DNA from: Flavobacteriales bacterium
GTDB taxonomy: Bacteria > Bacteroidota > Bacteroidia > Flavobacteriales_F > PHOS-HE28
Reading direction: 5' to 3'
Length of the DNA: 64,000 nt
Assembly: GCA_020635675.1 (NCBI GenBank)
Contig: JACJZJ010000004.1
Span: forward strand, 124,001-188,000
Position 1 is the first letter of the stretch; every line of letters begins with the position of its first letter. Positions 1 to 7,922 of this stretch are shown one piece after another. The position numbers and the translations under genes were made by a program. The notes below the pieces were generated by a model. The model had not been told where the DNA came from and made no database searches. It was given only the letters and a program-made list of their open reading frames with translations.

Positions 1-483
1 TGCCTTCATCTCGTAGGGCACACCGGGCATGCTCACGAATACACGCTCCCCCTTCGCGAACCACATCCCGCTGGCCGTGCCCCGTTCGTTGGGGACCACT
101 TCGCACGTCTCCGGCAGGTCGGCCTGGGCGCGGTTGCTTTCCAGCGGGTCCCGGCCAAGTTGCTCAAAGAAGGCCACGATGCGCGCCTCGATGTCCGGAT
201 GCCGCACCAGTCGGGTGTCGAAATACGTGCAGAGCGTGTGCTTGGTGATGTCATCCTTGGTCGGTCCCAGCCCCCCGGTGATCAGAACGATATCCGATGT
301 GGTATCGTCCAGGGCCGAAGTGATGGCCGCAGCATCGTCCGCGATCGTCTGCACCCGCTTTGTGCGGATGCCGATGCTGCTCAATTCCGCCCCGATCCAC
401 CCCGCATTGGTGTTGATCGTCTGCCCGATCAGCAGTTCATCGCCGATGCTGATCAGTTCCGCGGTGATCTCCCGGGTGCTCAT
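1..483 (-). CDS. cinA: CinA-like protein, N-terminal part (truncated by window edge)
   Basis: The frame opens at the ATG at 481-483 and runs without a stop off the left edge, giving 161 visible residues. The N-terminus reads MSTREITAELISIGDELLIG, followed by an NTNAGW motif, then LITGGLGPTKDD near residue 60. This is the molybdopterin-binding (MoaB/MogA-like) fold that begins CinA proteins. CinA family members also often carry a C-terminal nicotinamide-nucleotide amidase domain, which would lie outside the window, so its presence cannot be judged. CinA hydrolyses pyridine nucleotides (ADP-ribose/NMN salvage) and was first named for competence/damage induction. It lies downstream of miaE on the same strand with a 108-bp gap holding a palindrome, so co-transcription is possible. 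Confidence 0.9.
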   Translation of the reverse strand, partial: MSTREITAELISIGDELLIGQTINTNAGWIGAELSSIGIRTKRVQTIADDAAAITSALDDTTSDIVLITGGLGPTKDDITKHTLCTYFDTRLVRHPDIEARIVAFFEQLGRDPLESNRAQADLPETCEVVPNERGTASGMWFAKGERVFVSMPGVPYEMKA

Positions 484-540
484 GGGCAGCAAAGGTCGCT
501 GTTCTCTAGATCGGCGTGCCTATCGGATCGTTCGGCGATC

Positions 541-560
541 GGTCGACCCACTGGGTCGAC
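541..560. repeat. Perfect 9-bp palindrome (intergenic)
   Basis: GTCGACCCA (542-550), one central C, then TGGGTCGAC (552-560) form a perfect inverted repeat between miaE and cinA. A related hairpin, TCGACCC(N3)GGGTCGA, occurs at 58513-58529 inside the paa region. On the opposite strand that copy is followed by a similar AACAGG stretch. This looks like a small dispersed palindromic element, but two copies are thin support. It could also act as a transcription attenuator. Confidence 0.5.
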
Positions 561-591
561 ACCGCAGGTGAGGTGAACAGGCCACCGTTGT

Positions 592-1173
592 TCACCCGTG
601 CATCGTCGCTTCCCTCCCGTAACGCTCCATCATCCCCGCCTCGTGTTCCAGCCAGTCCTTCCAACGCCGGTCCACATCCACGCGGCCGCCGTACTTGCGG
701 GCGAAACCGAGGAACGTGGTGTAATGGTCCGCTTCGCTGGCCATCAGGTCGCGGTAGAAGGCGCGCAGGTCCTCGTCCCCGACCCTTTCGCTCAATAGCT
801 TGAAGCGCTCGCAGCTGCGGGCCTCGATCATCGCGGCGAAGAGCAGGCGGTCCACCAGGCGCTCCTCGCGGCTCCCCTCCTTCCGCATGAATTGCACGAG
901 TTCGTTCACATAGCTGTCCTTGCGTTCAGGACCCAGGGTGAAGCCGCGGGCCTTGATCTTCTCCAACACCAGACCGAAATGGGCCATCTCCTCCTGCGCG
1001 ATGCGTGTGAGCGCCTCCACCAGCTCGCTCAGCTCGCTGTGCTTCACGATCAGGCTGATGGCGTTGCTGGCCGCCTTCTGCTCGCACCAGGCGTGGTCCG
1101 TGAGCACTTCGCTCAGGTCGCTGTTCACCAGGGCCGTCCATCGGGGATCGGTGGGAAGTCGGAGGCCGAGCAT
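592..1173 (-). CDS. miaE: tRNA-(ms2io6A)-hydroxylase, MiaE-like
   Basis: 193 residues. The start is placed at the ATG at 1171-1173, where homology begins (MLGLRLPTDPRW); the frame stays open upstream, but that stretch is not protein-like. MiaE is a soluble non-haem diiron monooxygenase of the ferritin-like fold. It hydroxylates the isopentenyl side chain of ms2i6A at position 37 of tRNAs reading UNN codons. The sequence carries the expected carboxylate/His signatures: WCEQKAAS near residue 30, QEEMAHF near 65, EARSCERF near 125 and SEADHYTTF near 155. Length matches the family (about 190-250). Four tandem heptamers lie just upstream of the start (1189-1216). It probably shares a transcript with cinA. 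MiaE is better known from Proteobacteria, but members occur in Bacteroidota. Confidence 0.88.
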   Translation of the reverse strand: MLGLRLPTDPRWTALVNSDLSEVLTDHAWCEQKAASNAISLIVKHSELSELVEALTRIAQEEMAHFGLVLEKIKARGFTLGPERKDSYVNELVQFMRKEGSREERLVDRLLFAAMIEARSCERFKLLSERVGDEDLRAFYRDLMASEADHYTTFLGFARKYGGRVDVDRRWKDWLEHEAGMMERYGREATMHG

Positions 1174-1188
1174 GGGGAGTTCGATAGC

Positions 1189-1216
1189 TGAAAGGTGAAA
1201 GTTGAAACTTGAAGGT
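1189..1216. repeat. Four tandem heptamers upstream of miaE
   Basis: TGAAAGG, TGAAAGT, TGAAACT and TGAAGGT follow one another directly (4 x 7 bp). They end 16 bp before the miaE ATG (miaE is on the minus strand). The first three units differ at the last two positions only. The array sits in the presumed 5' leader or promoter of miaE. Confidence 0.6.
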
Positions 1217-1302
1217 TGGAGGCCGATGCAAAGTTGCGCGTATCGTCGGAAGTGATCGATACATCGCACGTCCACCAGGGACGGGGACCCGGACGGGAGG
1301 GT

Positions 1303-1310
1303 TACTTTCG
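1303..1310 (+). promoter_or_regulatory. Bacteroidota -7 box for the beta-propeller gene
   Basis: TACTTTCG, 20 bp upstream of the ATG at 1331, differs by one base from the Bacteroidota sigma-factor -7 consensus TAnnTTTG. GGAGGA follows at 1310-1315, perhaps too far away for ribosome binding. Confidence 0.45.
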
Positions 1311-1330
1311 GAGGACCAACTTCCACTGCC

Positions 1331-3457
1331 ATGATCGGATACCGCCTCCCGCACGTCCTGGTCTGCCTGGCCATCCCCTTCTTCCTGCCCGCCCAGCCCA
1401 CGTGGTACTGGCAGAACCCGCGTCCGTCGGGCAACATCCTGTTGGGCGTGGCCTTCGGGGATCCGACCCATGGGGTGGCCGTGGGCGAATACGGCACGGT
1501 GACCCGAACGAGCGACGCCGGTCAGCATTGGAGCCCACCGGTGACGGTCCACCCCCGCCACCTCAATTCCATCTGTGCCCTTGGCCCCGCCACCTATGTG
1601 GCCGCGGGGGACACCGGCACGATCCTGCGATCGGACGACGGCGGCCTGACCTGGACCGATCATTCCTTTGCCACAACGAGCCGCATCGCCAGCGTGGACT
1701 TTTCCGATGCCAACAACGGCATTGCGGTCGGCTGGTCGGGCATGGTGTTGCGATCCACCGATGGCGGGGTCACCTGGAACGCCATCAACAGTGGCACGAC
1801 CGGCTACCTCTATGGCATCCATTTCTCCTCCGCCCTCGTTGGCACCATCGTGGGCGACCTCGGCCCGAACGCGCTCATCCTGCGGACCACGGACGGGGGC
1901 GCGACCTGGGACCCGCAAACGGTCACCGCCGGCCAGCTTCGGGCCGTCGACTTCTTCGACGATGACAACGGTTTCGCCGTGGGGAACTCCGGCACCATCG
2001 TGAAGACCAACGACGGCGGGAACACGTGGACCACCCTCAGCACTTCCATCACCAATCACCTCTACACCGTGCAGATGCTGGACCCGGGACACATCTGGAT
2101 CGCGGGAAGCTTCAGCTCCAGCTTCAGCTCGGACGATGGCGGCGCTACCTGGACCACGCATGCCGCCCTTTCCGGGGCCACCACCTGGGCCCTGCATTTC
2201 TTCTCAAACGCAGTGGGCCTGCTCATCGGCGGCACGCAGGGCACCGAACAGAAGATCTACCGCACCGCGGATGGTGGCGACAACTGGGATGAACTGACCA
2301 GCGACGTCACCGGAGCCGTCGAGTCCATTCGCGGACTGCATTTTATTGACAACGACCTGGGCGTGGCCTGCGGGTTCAACGGCACCCTGCTCCGCACGGA
2401 GGATGCCGGAAAGAACTGGGAACTCCTCCCCTCCGGGACCACGAACAATCTGGTGAGCGTGCACTTCCCGGATGCCACCCACGGCACGGTCGTGGGTTGG
2501 GTGGGCACGATCCTGCATTCCACAGATGCCGGGGCCACCTGGACCCAGCAGACCAGTGGCACCACGGAAGTGCTGTACGATGTGTTCTTCACCGATGCGA
2601 ACACCGGCTGGGCCGCGGGCCATACCGGCACGTTGGTACACACCACCGACGGCGGTGCGAACTGGACGATCGAGAACTCGGGCGTCACCAACCAGCTCTT
2701 CTCCATCGCGTTCCTGGACGCCAACACCGGGATCATCGCCGGGTCCAACGTCATCCTGCGCACGACCAACGCAGGTGCCACCTGGACCCCGATGGTCATC
2801 TCCGGCGAGTTGCGCGAGGTCACCGTGATCGATCCCGACCATGCCATCATCGTCGGTTGGAATGGCGTGATCTACTTGACCGACGACGCGGGCGCGACCT
2901 GGAGCGACCATTCCCTGGCGGTGAACAGGAACTTCCTGGCCGCCGCGGTCCACGGAGCGGATACCATCACCGTGGTGGGCGAAAGCTGTGTGATGTTCCA
3001 TTCGTTCGATGGAGGATCCACCTGGCAACGCCAATACGACATCTCCAATGAGATCCTGCTCGCAGCGCAGTACGCCGCGAACGGGAACATCTGGGCCACG
3101 GGCGACAAGGGCGTGATCCTCAGCAGCGTGTCCCCGGACGAAGTGACCGGCATCACGGAACAGCCGGTGCCGAACGATCAGGGGCTCCAGTTGACCATCG
3201 CTCCGAACCCCTTCGGGCCGAGCACCGCGATCCGCTACACCGTGCCGGCCGCAGGGCCCGCCGAATTGGTGATCGTCGACCAGATGGGGCGCATCGTGCG
3301 CAAGCTCGTGGCTGGATCGCTCCGCAGCGGGGAGCACAGCCTGACATGGGATGGTCGAAGCGACAATGGTGAGCAGCTACGCCCGGGGGTATATTTCGTC
3401 TCGCTACGCTCCGGGGCCGAGCAGCAGGGCACGCAGGTGGTGCTGATGGATCTTTGA
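1331..3457 (+). CDS. Secreted YCF48/BNR-type beta-propeller with FlgD-like T9SS tail
   Basis: 708 residues. Residues 1-21 form a signal peptide (hydrophobic run ending LPAQ). The body is a string of about a dozen similar ~45-residue blades. Each holds a GTxxxTxDGGxTW-type motif (for example TDGGVTW, TDGGATW, TNDGGNTW), typical of the photosystem-assembly YCF48 and sortilin/BNR propeller families. From about residue 620 the protein changes to a FlgD/T9SS type A sorting module (IAPNPFGPSTAIRYTVP, later WDGRSDNGEQL and GVYFVSL), which directs export through the type IX system. The protein is therefore probably surface-attached or released. The ligand is unknown; propellers of this type in Bacteroidota are often adhesins or structural cargo. 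It is transcribed divergently from miaE and looks monocistronic. Confidence 0.88.
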   Translation: MIGYRLPHVLVCLAIPFFLPAQPTWYWQNPRPSGNILLGVAFGDPTHGVAVGEYGTVTRTSDAGQHWSPPVTVHPRHLNSICALGPATYVAAGDTGTILRSDDGGLTWTDHSFATTSRIASVDFSDANNGIAVGWSGMVLRSTDGGVTWNAINSGTTGYLYGIHFSSALVGTIVGDLGPNALILRTTDGGATWDPQTVTAGQLRAVDFFDDDNGFAVGNSGTIVKTNDGGNTWTTLSTSITNHLYTVQMLDPGHIWIAGSFSSSFSSDDGGATWTTHAALSGATTWALHFFSNAVGLLIGGTQGTEQKIYRTADGGDNWDELTSDVTGAVESIRGLHFIDNDLGVACGFNGTLLRTEDAGKNWELLPSGTTNNLVSVHFPDATHGTVVGWVGTILHSTDAGATWTQQTSGTTEVLYDVFFTDANTGWAAGHTGTLVHTTDGGANWTIENSGVTNQLFSIAFLDANTGIIAGSNVILRTTNAGATWTPMVISGELREVTVIDPDHAIIVGWNGVIYLTDDAGATWSDHSLAVNRNFLAAAVHGADTITVVGESCVMFHSFDGGSTWQRQYDISNEILLAAQYAANGNIWATGDKGVILSSVSPDEVTGITEQPVPNDQGLQLTIAPNPFGPSTAIRYTVPAAGPAELVIVDQMGRIVRKLVAGSLRSGEHSLTWDGRSDNGEQLRPGVYFVSLRSGAEQQGTQVVLMDL

Positions 3458-3754
3458 TCCGCGTTAACGCTAGTAACGAAAGCAAAAGGTTACTTCATGG
3501 GTATCTCCCGCTCCTTCAATAACTTTTCCGTTGACCCAACGGTTGGGATAACAACAACGGTAGTGGCGTCTATCCCATAGTTGGGGTACAGCGGCGAAAA
3601 AAGCCCACCGCAAGAGGCCAACGCACTGAAAAGAATACAGAACCCGGCCCGGCTGAGAACCCAGAAAAGGGCGGCAGCCAATGCCGCCCGAGAACTTCGG
3701 AGGACTGAAGAAAAAGAACCGGCTCCGCCAGAAAGGACTTGAAGATGGATAGGC
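3458..3754. other. Spacer beside the restriction-modification module
   Basis: This 297-bp gap separates the propeller gene from the HNH endonuclease. It holds the palindromic left boundary described separately (3534-3596). A 93-codon minus-strand frame (3490-3771) crosses it and overlaps the endonuclease 3' end. That frame has a hydrophobic stretch ending in a Cys (ALASC) resembling a lipobox, but its N-terminus is atypical and it reads through both palindromes, so I do not call it a gene. Confidence 0.4.
3534..3596. repeat. attC-like palindrome and left inverted end of the R-M module
   Basis: ACCCAAC (3534-3540) and GTTGGGG (3580-3586) flank an inner stem TGGGATA (3544-3550)/TATCCCA (3571-3577). 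This is the nested arrangement of an integron attC site (RYYYAAC, L'', L', GTTRRRY); one outer box has a mismatch at its last position. GTTGGGGTACAGCGGCG (3580-3596) recurs inverted with one mismatch at 6241-6257, on the other side of the R-M pair. No integrase or transposase gene is in the window. Confidence 0.5.
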
Positions 3755-4939
3755 TCACTCCCCGTAAACAAATTTGTTCAATTCATACAGATACTTTGGC
3801 GAAGGCCATTCAGCGTGATTTTGCGGCAGTCTATCACGTGGAATAACACCTGCTATACGATCAAAGTAATCCAAACTGAATCCCTTAGACTTTGCCGAAT
3901 CTCTATACTCACTTGGGATTTCCAACACATAAACATGTTCCGATTTATCGAATGTCATCTTCAATAACCCAGAATCAAATGCCCAGTGACAAAGTTTATT
4001 CAAGCAAATGCCATTACTAACCAAGTTGATGCCGTGTGTTGACCATGGAAGAATATGTGCAGCGTCTACTCCCGCACTAGGCGTAACGTCCAGTTTTGGG
4101 AGCTTGTCACCGGTAAAAAGGCACGTATCACGGTACTCCGTACGAATACGCCTCTTGAACTGTGCCCCATCTGAACCACGCACAGCAACTTTCCGCCACT
4201 GAACAACCCTTTTGATCCTCGCCTGCTCTTGTGATAGGGGGTCGAACTCACCAAAATCCTTCGGGACATCTTCGGCCCGTGTCCCTTCGGCGACCTCTCC
4301 AAACGCACCGTCTTCGATTCCAATAGTCGTTTCTGCAATCGGCAGTGGATCGCCAGTCGTGTTCAAGTGCTTGGCGATGGCCTCGGCAGAATCCTCAATC
4401 TCTTTGTGGTCAACAGAGCTTGTCACAAGAGCGTGATGCTCCCGAAGAAGCTCCGCGAGTTGACTATCAACATTCTCAGCACGTTCCCATAGTCGGGCAA
4501 CTCGAGCCATTCGCTCCGCTACATCAACACGCCCAGTGAGATGGTCCGCATTCTCGAGTAACAGATCAGTAGGGCGCAGGGTAACTGAATCCTGTTTGAG
4601 CGAAGCCACATCAACCTTGATCGCCATTACGGAGTACGCATCGCGCTCCATTAGATAGCGACCATGCGTCTCGCCAAACTCTCGCTTCGGCTTGGGTAGC
4701 AGAAGCGCGGCGGCTAGCAGCCTGTACAGATGCGTGGTGGACCGTTGTTCGTCTAATCTGATTCGAGGCTTGCCTTGGTTTCGGTTCACTCGAACCCTGG
4801 CTCTGCCGGGAATAGTTATCTGAGGGGTCAGCTCATAGAAGTGGTCCCTCTCAAATAAATCAGACGAACTGACATCTCCCTGCCTCCCAGCAAGTTCGTA
4901 CTCACCCCTGCCACCACTGGTACGCAGCGCTATACGCAT
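3755..4939 (-). CDS. HNH restriction endonuclease (HNH_2 type)
   Basis: 394 residues, starting at the ATG at 4937-4939. The C-terminal part holds an HNH_2-type nuclease: CLFTGDKLPKLDV, then DAAHILPWSTHGINLVSNG, then LNKLCHWAFDSGLL (about residues 265-325). The AAHI histidine, asparagine and H..FD positions expected for metal-dependent phosphodiester cleavage are present. The N-terminal ~230 residues are not recognised and may hold DNA recognition. The start overlaps the 3' end of the methyltransferase by 10 bp, the classic arrangement for a type II R-M pair that transfers as a unit. Protection is presumably made first, as the methyltransferase is upstream. Base composition is clearly more AT-rich than neighbouring genes, suggesting recent acquisition. 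The recognition sequence cannot be inferred. Confidence 0.85.
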   Translation of the reverse strand: MRIALRTSGGRGEYELAGRQGDVSSSDLFERDHFYELTPQITIPGRARVRVNRNQGKPRIRLDEQRSTTHLYRLLAAALLLPKPKREFGETHGRYLMERDAYSVMAIKVDVASLKQDSVTLRPTDLLLENADHLTGRVDVAERMARVARLWERAENVDSQLAELLREHHALVTSSVDHKEIEDSAEAIAKHLNTTGDPLPIAETTIGIEDGAFGEVAEGTRAEDVPKDFGEFDPLSQEQARIKRVVQWRKVAVRGSDGAQFKRRIRTEYRDTCLFTGDKLPKLDVTPSAGVDAAHILPWSTHGINLVSNGICLNKLCHWAFDSGLLKMTFDKSEHVYVLEIPSEYRDSAKSKGFSLDYFDRIAGVIPRDRLPQNHAEWPSPKYLYELNKFVYGE

Positions 4940-5994
4940 GCAGCCAGTGGTTCATTGACCATTGAGGATTCCAAGACGGCCTTGTCCGCGTTTATCAAGT
5001 AGTTCGCTATTCGCCCAGCAATCCATTCGGCGACCGGAGGTGTTACTGCATTACCTAATGCGTGATACCGCAATGAGTCCACATCACTCACCTTGTCGTC
5101 AAGTGCATCACCAATGGTCCAGCCTTCCGGGAAGCCCATAATACCTTCACACTCGGTTGGCGTGAGCCTCCTAACAGCTCCTTTATGAGGATACGTGACG
5201 TAGGTTCTGCTCCAGTCAGTTCCTGTGTGCCGTGCAGAAGTCGCGTACAGGCAATATGCCATTCCCTGAACTACTGGTCGCTCGCCGCGAGCAACTCTAA
5301 TGACTCTCTTAAAGGGGGAAAGAGATTCCGCTTCATCCGATCCGTTCGACGAAGTATCCCACGGGCCGCGCTCGGGCTCAAAAAGTATTTGGGATGGACC
5401 TCGTGGGTCTCTATAACATCCGACAATGTAGACTCGCTGGCGCGACTGTGGGACTCCGAAATTTTTGCTGTTAAGTACACGCCATCCAACAGCATACCCG
5501 AGTTCGGCCAACGTTCGTATGACGACTTCAAAGTCTCTTCCTCTGTGGGAATTAAGGAGACCATGAACGTTTTCGAGAAGAACAACTCTGGGGCGTCCTT
5601 CGCCAAGGATTCGAGCGAACTTATGAAAGAGTCCAGAACGGGCCCCTTGTAACCCTGCTCTTGTGCCCATCCGCGCCAGAGAGACATCCTGGCATGGAAA
5701 TCCTCCTGTCCAAACTTCTGAAAGAGGTACGTCTGCATTGCTGATGTCCTTGATGTTCGTTGCCTTGGGCACATGTGGCCAATGCCGGTTGAGAATGGTG
5801 TTGCAGTACTTGTTGATCTCGCACTGGAATGTGGTGCTATAACCAGCCCTCTCGAAGCCCAGATCAATACCACCGATGCCAGAGAAGAAGGAAGCAACCC
5901 GCAACCCGTGCGTTCCCTGCTTGGGCAACACTCTCACGCTTGTCGCACTGCTCGACTTCACCTTGTTGCCGTTCTTCTTGATAGCCTTAGCCAT
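4930..5994 (-). CDS. DNA (cytosine-5)-methyltransferase
   Basis: 354 residues, ATG at 5992-5994. The family motifs are in canonical order. Motif I is FFSGIGGIDLGFE (residues 35-47). Motif IV is GGFPCQDVSLA (about 96-106) with the catalytic Cys in PCQ. Motif VI is LLENVHGLL (about 139). Motif VIII is SRQRVYIVG (about 184). Motif IX-X is ALGNAVTPPVAEWI (about 315). The variable target-recognition region lies between motifs VIII and IX. The enzyme transfers a methyl group from S-adenosylmethionine to C5 of cytosine within the site cut by the adjacent HNH enzyme. Length is typical for a type II C5 enzyme, and no fusion or break is seen. A basic N-terminal leader of ~30 residues is slightly longer than usual. 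Confidence 0.95.
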   Translation of the reverse strand: MAKAIKKNGNKVKSSSATSVRVLPKQGTHGLRVASFFSGIGGIDLGFERAGYSTTFQCEINKYCNTILNRHWPHVPKATNIKDISNADVPLSEVWTGGFPCQDVSLARMGTRAGLQGARSGLFHKFARILGEGRPRVVLLENVHGLLNSHRGRDFEVVIRTLAELGYAVGWRVLNSKNFGVPQSRQRVYIVGCYRDPRGPSQILFEPERGPWDTSSNGSDEAESLSPFKRVIRVARGERPVVQGMAYCLYATSARHTGTDWSRTYVTYPHKGAVRRLTPTECEGIMGFPEGWTIGDALDDKVSDVDSLRYHALGNAVTPPVAEWIAGRIANYLINADKAVLESSMVNEPLAACV

Positions 5995-6403
5995 GTCCTG
6001 CTTGTCAGAATTTCCGTCAACCTTGTGCCGGGCAAGCTACTCACATGAGCGCCATGGTCAAAGCGCTTGGCGGCGTTGGTTCCCACAGCCCAACGTTGAT
6101 ACCCCAATGCAGCGCAATGGTGCCTACTGCGCCTAACCTTCAAAGCCTCAATGCGAACAGCCGGGCCGGGTTCTGAGTCCCGCTTGTCCACTGACAGCAA
6201 GCCACTACCTTGCAGCAATGGGCGGGACCAAATGCGAAGACGCCGCCGTACCCCAACAAGCGCTATGCGCAACGCCTCCCGACGCACACGAACCCACGCT
6301 AAAAAGGCGCTGCGCATAGCTTCAACGTTAGGCTTCATCACGCGCTAGCAACGCGCTATTCCCGAACCATTCCCGCGCTTCCTTGTTCCTTGAGGGAAGC
6401 CCC
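5995..6403. other. Gene-free segment with nested attC-like inverted repeats
   Basis: This 409-bp stretch between the methyltransferase start and tspO has no convincing coding frame. It carries the right inverted end of the R-M module and a set of palindromes. A 127-codon minus-strand frame (5958-6341) overlaps the methyltransferase start and is rich in Arg/Ala. It reads through the palindromes and is judged spurious. The methyltransferase promoter must lie here, but I see no clear TAnnTTTG box. Confidence 0.5.
6131..6333. repeat. Nested attC-like palindromes and right inverted end of the R-M module
   Basis: CGCCGCCGTACCCCAAC (6241-6257) is the inverse of 3580-3596 with one mismatch. Immediately outward is a 16-bp stem with one mismatch, GCTATGCGCAACGCCT (6262-6277) and AGGCGCTGCGCATAGC (6305-6320), then GTTAGGC (6327-6333), a full match to the integron core GTTRRRY. 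A complementary GCCTAAC (RYYYAAC) lies at 6131-6137. CCCCAAC at 6251-6257 matches the same box in 6 of 7 positions. The 6251-6333 unit (83 bp) has the size and plan of an attC site. Confidence 0.5.
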
Positions 6404-6862
6404 ATGCGCAACCGCACCGTCCTCTTTCTCCTGCTCAACTTTGGCGCACTGGCGATCGGCGGGTTGTTCACCGGTCCGGGTGCCACCTCCGGCTGGTACC
6501 TCGGGTTGGCCAAGGCCCCATGGACGCCGCCGGGCTGGGTGTTCGGCGCAGCGTGGAGCACCCTCATGCTGTGCTTCGCCTTCTTCATGGCCCGCATCAC
6601 GGCCAATGCGCGGCTGCGTCCGCGGATCTTGCTCCTCTTCGCCGCGCAATGGGTACTGAACGTGGCCTGGAACCCGGTGTTCTTTCAATGGCATCTGGTG
6701 CTCCCCGCCTTGGTCCTCATCGTGGCCCTGGAGGTGGTGATCGCCCTGTTCCTGTTCCGGGTGCCGGCGCGGCTCCGGGTCTGGCGCCTGTTGGTACTCC
6801 CCTATTCTCTCTGGCTGCTGATCGCCATCTCACTGAACGCGTACATCCTGGTGAACAACTGA
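6404..6862 (+). CDS. tspO: TspO/MBR family membrane protein
   Basis: 152 residues. The ATG at 6404 is preferred over the upstream TTG because GAGGGA lies 9-14 bp before it and the protein then begins directly with the first membrane helix. Five hydrophobic segments span the protein, as in TspO. The family signatures are readable: WYLGLAKAPWTPPGWVFG in the loop after helix 1, AWSTLM, and WVLNVAWNPVFF with the conserved W-N-x2-F. TspO binds porphyrins and related tetrapyrroles or sterols in the inner membrane and has been linked to porphyrin turnover and stress. It is followed 49 bp later by another small membrane protein on the same strand. Confidence 0.92.
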   Translation: MRNRTVLFLLLNFGALAIGGLFTGPGATSGWYLGLAKAPWTPPGWVFGAAWSTLMLCFAFFMARITANARLRPRILLLFAAQWVLNVAWNPVFFQWHLVLPALVLIVALEVVIALFLFRVPARLRVWRLLVLPYSLWLLIAISLNAYILVNN

Positions 6863-6911
6863 TCGCGGGTGGGATGTTCCGGCTAGTTTCGGACGCACAA
6901 ATAACCCGCCC

Positions 6912-7283
6912 ATGCGTCCCGTTCTTGCCGTGCTCGCCGCCACCGTGTGGATCAGCATCTCGGAATTCGTGCGCAACGAGCTGCTGTTCAAGGCCTATTG
7001 GGTGGACCACTTCGCCGGTCTCGGCCTGACCTTCCCCGACGCACCGGTCAACGGCGTGCTATGGGGCGTGTGGTCGCTGCTGTTCGCGCTGTTCATCTTC
7101 CTGCTGGCCCGGAGGTTCTCCCTGGCGGCCACCACCGGCATCGCCTGGCTGGCGGGCTTCGTGCTGATGTGGGTCGCGCTCGGCAACCTCGGCGTGCTGC
7201 CGTTCGGGCTGCTGGTGTTCGCCGTGCCGCTCAGCCTGTTGGAGGCGGTCCTGGCCGCGTGGATCGTGAAGGCACTGGGCTGA
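6912..7283 (+). CDS. Small four-helix membrane protein of unknown function
   Basis: 123 residues with four hydrophobic segments (about residues 2-15, 45-67, 73-93 and 97-120). A -7-like box TAGTTTCG lies near 6884, some 20 bp before the ATG. I do not recognise the family. The only polar patch is between helices 1 and 2 (FKAYWVDHFAGLGL). It follows tspO on the same strand and ends before a strong hairpin (7326-7349), so the two may be co-expressed. Composition matches the host genome. A resemblance to small DUF1761-like membrane proteins is possible but not established. Confidence 0.7.
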   Translation: MRPVLAVLAATVWISISEFVRNELLFKAYWVDHFAGLGLTFPDAPVNGVLWGVWSLLFALFIFLLARRFSLAATTGIAWLAGFVLMWVALGNLGVLPFGLLVFAVPLSLLEAVLAAWIVKALG

Positions 7284-7325
7284 AGCCGGACCCCTGACCT
7301 CTCCGTCCCCCTCAGGACATGCGAA

Positions 7326-7349
7326 GGCCGGGACCTCGCGGCCCCGGCC
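7326..7349. terminator. Terminator-like hairpin between convergent genes
   Basis: GGCCGGGACC (7326-7335), loop TCGC, then GGCCCCGGCC (7340-7349) give a 10-bp stem with one mismatch. It sits between the ends of the small membrane protein gene (+) and dps (-), so it can serve both. There is no T-run. Confidence 0.5.
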
Positions 7350-7368
7350 CCCACACCGTTCGTCATCA

Positions 7369-7890
7369 CTACTTCGCGCTGTAAGCGCGCAACATCCAAA
7401 GGTCCTTCTCCATCACGGTGACATTGTCCCCGATCAGGGTGGCTGTGGCCTCATCACCGGCCCCGTCGGCCAGGGTGAGCACGCCGCGTTGCAGGGCGAT
7501 CAATTTGCTCATGCCCTCCATCACGCTACGCACCGTTTCATAGGGACCGGTCAGGTCACGTTGCTCCTTTATGTTGCTCGCCTTCAGGTAGGCCGAGAAC
7601 GTGTGCAGCGGCCGTCCCTCCAGGGTGAGGATCCGTTCGGCCAATTCGTCGATCACGTTCTGGGCCTTGGTGTACAGTTCCTCGAACCTCACATGCAGTT
7701 CGAAGAACGCCGGGCCGGTGATGTTCCAGTGACAGCCGCGCAGGTTTTGATAGTGGACCTGGTAGGAGGCCAGAAGACCGTTCAATCCTTCCACCAGGGT
7801 CATGCATTTTCGGGCGTCCAAGCCCAGGCTGTTCAGCCCCGCCGGGCCGCGTACCGCCTTCTTTTTCGAGGTCGATCTCTTGCTCACCAC
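7369..7890 (-). CDS. dps: Dps-family ferritin (DNA-protection protein)
   Basis: 173 residues. Translation probably starts at one of two consecutive GTG codons (7888-7890 or 7885-7887); no ATG is available nearby. The N-terminal ~18 residues are Lys/Arg-rich (KRSTSKKKAVRG), the kind of tail that binds DNA in Dps. The ferritin core follows, with HYQNLRGCHWNITGPAF (His and Trp of the dimer-interface ferroxidase site) and HVRFEELYTKAQNVIDELAER (Asp/Glu ligands). Dps dodecamers oxidise and store iron with hydrogen peroxide and shield DNA. The gene is divergent from oxyR across 69 bp holding two palindromes that match an OxyR operator, so peroxide induction is very likely. Confidence 0.93.
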   Translation of the reverse strand: MVSKRSTSKKKAVRGPAGLNSLGLDARKCMTLVEGLNGLLASYQVHYQNLRGCHWNITGPAFFELHVRFEELYTKAQNVIDELAERILTLEGRPLHTFSAYLKASNIKEQRDLTGPYETVRSVMEGMSKLIALQRGVLTLADGAGDEATATLIGDNVTVMEKDLWMLRAYSAK

Positions 7891-7922
7891 GCGAAATTAT
7901 CAACGAACACACCATAGAACAA

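Noticed and set aside
1174..1497. Upstream extension of the miaE frame to 1497
   Set aside because: It crosses the divergent promoter region and heptamer array and overlaps the beta-propeller gene start. MiaE homology begins at MLGLRLP.
3490..3771. 93-codon minus-strand frame with lipobox-like ALASC
   Set aside because: It overlaps the endonuclease 3' end, reads through the palindromic boundary, and has a poor start. The lipobox resemblance is probably chance.
5185..5652. A 155-codon plus-strand frame inside the methyltransferase gene
   Set aside because: It lies antisense to the methyltransferase target-recognition region and the catalytic motifs; no start context or motif supports it.
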